Origin: Aselliscus stoliczkanus
Taxonomy: Eukaryota; Chordata; Mammalia; Chiroptera; Hipposideridae
DNA length: 64,000 bases
Direction of reading: 5' to 3'
Assembly (NCBI GenBank): GCA_033961575.1
Contig: CM066740.1
Span: 90,255,117-90,319,116 of the forward strand
Positions 57,406-64,000 of this stretch are shown here, piece after piece; within the stretch, counting starts at the first letter, position 1; each line of letters starts with the position of its first letter. Below the pieces are notes generated by a model. That model had not been told where the DNA came from, ran no database searches, and saw only the letters and a program-made list of their open reading frames with translations. Both the position numbers and the translations under genes were made by a program.

Positions 57406-58659
57406 CTACAATTAACAGTAAAACAATGAAATTGTTGTATAAGAATTTAATATTTTCTGACTTTACAGTTTAAAAATCACTTGAAGGGAATTTGCACGGT
57501 AAATCTTTCAGACACTTGATGTAATCCACATTGAAGTGCTATCCAATCAGAGTACGGTCTCAATAAAAACACTGTAAGATACTTAATCTAAATTTAATCA
57601 CATTAAATTTAAGCCTAGAGTTTTACGATTATTTGTGCCTACACCTATGAGACCACAGCAGTATTTATTTAATTTTATATCCCTAACACCAATGATGATG
57701 CTGGGTGCCTAGTTAGTGCTTGAGATATGCTTGCTGAAAAGAACCAAACAGGAAAATATCAACAGAGAGACGCTTTGCCGTGTAAAAAGAAACATTTTAT
57801 TTGGATGTTAAATGTGTTTTGAAATTAACAAAATCAGGTAGGAGACAAAATTAAGAAATGTTAATATCCATTAGATTAAGATGCTTCCTAAGCATAAACA
57901 GACTAATTTTTATTCAAATCAAATACGGTTTTTAATGCTGGAAAAAGACTGTCTATGGGAGAACAGGAGAGATGGACGCTCCATATCCATGCACAAACAC
58001 AATACTTCATACGCTAATTCTGTATTCATCTCCATTACAATGTATATAATTACGGATACTGTCTATGCCCTAAATGGATGTCAAAAGAAATGGCACTTTT
58101 TAACAGTTCTTTTACACTAAAACAAAAAACTGTACAAATAAACTTGCCAAGTAACAGTTAAACACATGCACATTACAAAATAAGGAAAAGAATGTGTTCT
58201 AAAATCATACCAATTTGATAGTACATATAAATGTGCCTATATCTGAAACACGGTCTCAATTAAATGGTTTGATAAGTTGATCATCCTAGGACCATTTTAA
58301 ATTGTTCATATGAATTTTTTTTCTCCTTCCTTTTTTGAAGGTTTGGTCAGTCCTCTCTGGCTATAAGCCCTTTTTCTACCTTCTTCCTTTCCCAGTTAAG
58401 CACCTTGAAACACAGTAATAATGAATTCCTTCTATCAGTAGCCTCCAGCTGTCTTTGTGGGCCTAGAACTCGCTGGTGTACAGACTTTTTGCTTCTATTT
58501 TGGGGTCCTTTTAAAATGGTAAAGACCATTCATAGCTTGAGGGCAGTCCACACATACACACAGGCCCTGGGATGTACTGTGCCTGCAGGCTGGACCCCGG
58601 GTGGCTCCACACCCACCCTTCATCTGAAGCTACAATGACCTATGAACGCGCCAGTGCTT

Positions 58660-59830
58660 ACTTTTGGGGTCTTACCTTCTTTGCACTTGGCAGCATTTAT
58701 ATTCTATGCACTCCCCCATTAAACCTCCCTTCCCTTGGCTCCCCCGAGGGCCTCTCTGTAGCATTTCTCCCTAAGTTTGCCTTTGCCTCCCTCTCCTCCT
58801 CCTGGTTGGCCTTTGTGCCTCTGCACTCCCTCTAAATGCTGGGATCCCTTACATCATCCTGTGCCCTCTTGTCTAATTCCCCATGGTTTCTCTTTGTGTT
58901 CACATCCACTCCTATGTCGTAAAATACCACTGACCACGATTCCCAAATCGGTATCACCAGCTCCAAACGTCTTTCTAAACCCCGAAGAGTTATTTTCAGG
59001 TATTACTGGACTTCAATAGCCAAATAGTCTACAAATACTCACCACCAAAACACAACAGGTTTAACCCTAAAGCTCTCCTTTTCTTCTCAACCAGCTGGGT
59101 AAAGGCAGAAACTTTAGATCCACTGTTCACTGTCACTCTTCTCTGACCCCACTTCCAACCGGCCACCAGCTCTTGTTGAGGAAACTTGCGATGCGCCCCT
59201 CTTCTTCTACCTGTGCAGCTCGGTCAGCCACACTGGCCTTGGTAATGGCAGTGGCTTCAGGAGGACATCGCTGCTGATGGTTCTGACCTCCTCCTCCCTA
59301 AGTCATCTTCTACACATCCAAAACAATCTTTTCAAAACCTGAATCTGTTACGCCCAGCTTAAAGGAAAACTTCATTATTACTTCCTTTTTCACCTAAAAC
59401 ACCAACAACAAAAATCAGAACTTTCTAGGACTAGGCAAAGACACAAACCCTTACCTCCTTTTTCAACTGATGCTCAGCTTGCTGCGCATATACATGACAT
59501 ATGGCTCAATGCTTGTGTGCCTGGATACACTCTGTTCCCTCTGCTCGAAATTCTCTTCCTTCGGTGTGCCCCTAGCCCAGTCCAAAGAAGCCTTCAAAAC
59601 TCTGCTAAAAGTTTGCTAACAGTCCCTGGATACCCAATGTTACCATACCTGAATACCTGTCTGGTTGTTGACTATTCCTTTCCCTACATGCTGAGAATAA
59701 ACTGTTATCCAATAAATTAGAACACAACACTGTGAGCCGCTGAAGGGTAGGGACCTGGTCTTTTCCAACTTTGTGCCAGACAAGTGAGAATACAAATCAA
59801 GTCTTACTAAATATATGTTTTAAATAAATG
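58660..59830 (+). mobile_element. L2-like LINE stretch
   Basis: Long pyrimidine-rich segment with AGCCACACTGGCCTTGGTAA, CACTCTGTTCCCTCTGCTCG and an L2-like close (GAAGGGTAGGGACCTGGTCT then TTTTAAATAAATGAC). Confidence 0.5.
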
Positions 59831-60159
59831 ACTTGCATCTAAAAATCACTTTTAAATGACTTTTTAATTGACAGACATTTTAAAATAAATCATTATTTAA
59901 AAAAATGCAAAAGTCATCAATTAGTTCACTTTTGGTAGAAATGACAAAATAGGGTAAATTATTTTTCTTAATACTTGAGAGTGTCAATATTTACTCATTC
60001 AAGCTATGTACACATTTACAAACTAATCTTTGATATTTGCCTACCTTCAGAACGTATAGAAATCGGCACAAATACTGGCCTCTGGTTACCTGATAACAGT
60101 TCATCTCTTTACTGTAATTTGCTAGGAACACTGTCTAAAATGATTCTGTGAAACTTTCT

Positions 60160-60445
60160 GGAGTTTGCTACTCTGACACTTCAAGTTGTCATGGTAGCTA
60201 CTAGCCACACATGGCTACTGAGCAAATGAAATGTGATTAGTGCAAACTGAGATATGCTGTACACAGAAAATGCACCCCAGATTCCAAAGATTTACTAGAA
60301 AAAAAAAGTCAAATATCACAAAGTTTTTTTGATTACATGCTGAAATATTAATATTTTGTATATACTGGGTTAAAATTAATCTCAAAAAATGTTGACCGTG
60401 ACTAGAAATATTAAAATTACTTTTAGGAGCCACACCGTATTCCGA
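60160..60445 (+). mobile_element. Ancient DNA-transposon-like fragment, copy 3 of 3
   Basis: Has TAGCCACACATGGCTACTGA at the left, then AAACTGAGATATGCTGTACA and TATACTGGGTTAAAATTAAT in the same order as the other copies. Confidence 0.5.
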
Positions 60446-61940
60446 CTACACAGCACTATTTGCCTCAGCAAAGCCCGTTCTGCAACAGGTAACTGCACGT
60501 CACCATAGCAGAGACTGCTTTTTCACTCCATGACTTTCCCGCAATTCCTTAATGGCAATACTGTCATGTTGTTTGATCATCATGGACCACTGATAATAAA
60601 TTAGGCAAAGAAAAACATCCACAAGGTACATTTGGTCCAAAAACATATACTATGCATTATGTAAAAATAATAACAGAAAAAAGTACTACATAAAGAAATG
60701 AAGTTGGTTCCAACCACTTCCCCAATCAAGAAGATAACATGCAGAAATATTGAAACAGCCTTTTGGAGGTCATGCATAAGAAGATGATACTGCTGAGTAG
60801 TGTAAGTGTCATGTCAGACTACAAGTATATGTACATATACATACATATGTGTCCGCACACCACAGAGACATGAAGTTTGAAGCAATAACCAACTAAGTGA
60901 GATTTTTCTTTAAGCAGGTGGAAAAGCAAAAGAGACTGAGTGAAAGACTAAAGCTAAAGAAAATTTGAGAGACAGGAGTTCCAGGTCAATTTGGCTCCAA
61001 AAATCATGCTCTTTACTGATCATCAATATTGCCTCCCGGTGGAAGGGCCAAGAAGGTGAAGAATATCTGAGTCTGTACAAAAGTGGTGAGTGCCAGCACA
61101 GGCACAGAACTGAGACGCTCAACGATATCGGGGAGCAAGACAAGAGTGGGAGACACAGAAGGAGTGGACAAGAAGCTTTGGACAAGGTCACTTCCTAAGT
61201 GACAGCTGTGACAAAAGAAGAGATGGAGGAAAAGACAAAAACACTGAGCTTACATGAGAAGGGAGCTTATCATAGATCCTTCAACTTGGTCAAGTTGGAA
61301 GGTGAGGCTACTGCTTAAGCAAGCCTAGCAGCCGTAAGAATAAAAGCAACGAAAGTGAAACTGATGTCAGACAGCAGGTGTCAATTTAAGACGGACACAG
61401 CAGCAGCGCCTTGTCACTTCCATCAACACTGCAGCACTGTCGTCTATGCTGTCATGGCCAGGAGGACACTGTGCTGGGTGACTTGCCTATCGCATGGATG
61501 CTCTGGAAAAACAGAGTAAACCCTGGATGTTGTCCAGAGTCTGGCCTATCTAGTGGGCAGGTAGGTAAGGAAGAAAGGACAGGGTACTGACTGAATTCAG
61601 GTAACAGGAAAGCAGCAGGACTTGGCGTCAAGAGATACAAAGACAGCCAAGAACATGAGTTTAGAGTTAAAAGCCTACCTGAAGCAAAAGAAGTTAAAGG
61701 TGAGCGGTGAAAGTAAAAGTCCTGAGGGAGGAGAGGGGATGAGAGACATAGCATTCCCACGTTTAAACCCTGCAAGGCGTCTCCTTACCGACAGAACAGA
61801 ACCCCGCCCTTCCCTGCGTGATCGAGTCTGCTCGTCTCGGGGTTGTCTCTCCTATCCCCCCAGCAGACACCATGTTCAGGCACAGCGACCACCGGTCTGC
61901 CCCGTCACGCCACGCTCGCCCTTACAGCCTGTGCGCACTT

Positions 61941-62036
61941 GTCCCCTCTCCCTGGGATGTCCCTCCCTCTGATCTGGTACGGCGGGCTGTCCCCTCTCCC
62001 TGGGGTGTCCTTCCCTCTGATCTGGTATGGCGGGCT
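61941..62036. repeat. Tandem duplication, 2 x 48 bases
   Basis: GTCCCCTCTCCCTGGG.TGTC with the following CTCTGATCTGGTA.GGCGGGC at 61941 and 61989, differing at three positions. Confidence 0.92.
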
Positions 62037-62124
62037 CCTTGCCATTCAGCTTCCCTGCGAGGCAGGCGACCACTCGGGAGGTGGATCCGGCTAGTCTCCT
62101 GATGGCTAGTCTTTGTCAGCCCTT

Positions 62125-62147
62125 TCCATCATGAAAATCATGATGGA
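62125..62147. repeat. Perfect 10-base inverted repeat
   Basis: TCCATCATGA, spacer AAA, TCATGATGGA. Short hairpin or palindromic site with no associated gene. Confidence 0.85.
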
Positions 62148-64000
62148 GTCATGGCCAGCACTTCTCTACGACAGACACCCGAAAGCTGTTTTCTACTGAC
62201 CAGCTTGACCTGCTCACGGATGCCCTTTGTTGGGGTTTCTTTCTAAAGAGGTCTGTGTTTGTGTCCGACTTGCCAACGTCTATGAAAAGGTGTCATGTTG
62301 CTCCTGCCTCGGCTTACTCTTCTGGGATGCTGCTCCCACTGAGCGTTATGCTCTGTGTGCACACACAGCCAGGGCCTTCGAGAAGAGCTAAAATAGCTAC
62401 CTTTTTGTAAAGCAATTAATATATACAAGGTACAACACTACACAATATTCATCACTTGGTGTCATTTAAGCCTCATAATAACACTTCATTTACGATATCC
62501 CATTTTTAAGACATAAAAAGTTACGTACTTTGTGCTACCAAACACAACCAGGACCGCTAGAAAGACTGAAAGATTTCATGAAGACGATTGCATAGGCTTG
62601 TATATTATCATAATACCTTAATATCTGCATATATTCTCTATATTCTTGGATTAAAACAAATGGTCAGAACGTTGTGTATTTAGACTGCATGGTTCAAGGT
62701 CCTCAGGAAACAGACTTCACTCAGCCGGCCTTCAGCCTGAAACCACTGGAGTATTTTGAGGCCTGTTATAAGAAAGTGCCCTGTGGGGTCTTGTTGCTTA
62801 TACTCCAAGGCAGCTACTGTCAGACGCTTTCTCACTGCAATGGGTAGTGTATGTGTAGGCTCAGGATCAAGTGGATTCTTGTTACATTACTAGGAACCAG
62901 GTAACTTCCTCTTCCCTTCTTTGTGTTGAGTGCTGGAAAGCTCGGAGGCCAAGCTGGAGGCTTAGGTTTCGGCAGTGGGCGTCTGCGTATCCGCCTGACC
63001 ACGGCCTTCGGATTTTTCCTACCCTCACTCTGCCACGGCCGAGTTTCCTTGCTTATTTTGAGTTTGATTTTATCTTGCCGGTCATGTATTTTTATGAGTC
63101 TCCACAAGTTCGTTTTGGAACAAGGCACAGGACGGGTAACTCCAGAGCTTGTGTTGCCAGCATGGACATTTCACTATGTGCATGATACATGGCAGCACTG
63201 TCTCCCCTCAGCTCTTACGGTTCATTACTTTACAAACCGATTTATGACCTCTCACATACAAACGAGGTCAGCCCTTAGAACACAGCCTGCAGGGGAAAGC
63301 AGCGCTGCTGCGATGGGATCAAGCATCTAACATTAGAAGCAGCCATCGAGAAGTCTGCCTTGTGTAATGAGGTCTAGAGCACGGCTGAGTACAAAAGGCT
63401 GAATAAAATTCAGGTTCTTAAACACACACACGATTGTTTTATTCGATTGGCAAAGGGTATCGTGCCGCCCAGGATACAAACAGCTCTGATGACTGACATG
63501 GTCACTTGTGCACGTAGTGAAGTGGCTCGCTGAAAATGAGCCCCCGTAATGTGGCTGTGATGGATTTAAGAGTGTGTCATCCAAAACACTCTCAAAACTT
63601 TAAATCCCTTATTAGCCTAAATACAATTTGACAGTTCAGTTTGCCTCACCTATGGTTTATGTCTGTGTAGTAAGGGCATTATGTTACACATGTAGACACA
63701 AAATAATTTTAACTGAAGATGAAATGATGCTACTGAAAAACGATAAAAAATAATGATTATGAAGCTGACCTGCCCTTGAGACTCCTTCAGTTTAAGCCTA
63801 TTTATGTTTCACAGAGCTGGGAAAGATAGGGACAAGCCTTACTAACGTTACTAAGAAACAGTAAAAGCTAACAGCTCAGTAAAAAAGACTGAATAAAGCA
63901 TCCCAGAGATTTCACAACAAGAATGGAAATTCCTTGTACTAGGGGAAAGGCCTCAAAGCACACGTGCTCAGTGGAAATCCACATAGTAAGAGAAAGGTAA

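Larger units (their letters stand above)
57406..64000 (-). other. KMT2C intron before the first visible exon (partial)
   Basis: The expected preceding exon (human ...IFLLCPEHIDQAPERS) is not in the window. Contents: an L2-like stretch (58660-59830), a DNA-transposon-like fragment (60160-60445), a 2 x 48-base duplication (61941-62036) and a 10-base inverted repeat (62125-62147). Overlapping open frames at 62832-63330 on both strands have no homology that I recognise. Confidence 0.65.

Noticed and set aside
62832..63330. Overlapping open frames of 98-135 codons on both strands
   Set aside because: Neither translation resembles a known protein and no splice or promoter context supports them.

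Overview
The window is vertebrate nuclear DNA from a placental mammal. Almost all of it lies inside one gene, KMT2C (MLL3), read on the minus strand. I recognise 24 consecutive coding exons, from about residue 338 to about residue 1,558 of the roughly 4,900-residue protein (human numbering recalled from memory; probably human exons 8 to 31). Every exon has AG/GT borders, the phases agree across all 23 junctions, and no stop or frameshift interrupts the 3,663 coding bases. This is therefore a working locus and not a duplicated fragment of the BAGE type. The start codon, the catalytic SET domain and both gene ends lie outside the window.

Layout, following transcription from high to low coordinates. 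64000-57406 is the intron before the first visible exon. 57405-44469 carries four exons for the first group of zinc fingers (PHD and Cys/His-rich modules). 43400-40019 carries three exons for a disordered acidic linker, including the 710-base exon. 31791-29319 carries a conserved basic, Gly/Arg-rich stretch. 27057-20397 carries five exons, four of which (from 26748 down) encode the second PHD cluster. 19806-11437 carries basic and nuclear-localisation-like linkers. 7537-2007 carries an acidic and then proline-rich segment. 2006-1 is the next intron.

The introns hold mobile elements. At least 14 copies of CpG-rich tRNA-derived SINEs in two families are present, many with clear target-site duplications. 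There are also L1 and L2 fragments, MIRs, mariner-like MITEs and hAT-like fragments. Two L1 tails with a form I associate with bats, together with the SINE and mariner families, suggest a bat; this species call is inference. Unusual non-coding items are a 440-base composite SINE with a 20-base-period body and its own AATAAA (15292-15731), an intragenic CpG island (51985-52430), a 10-unit minisatellite (36272-36640), a 3 x 54-base tandem repeat (21003-21164), and an inverted SINE pair (10179-10490). I found no second protein-coding gene that I can support.
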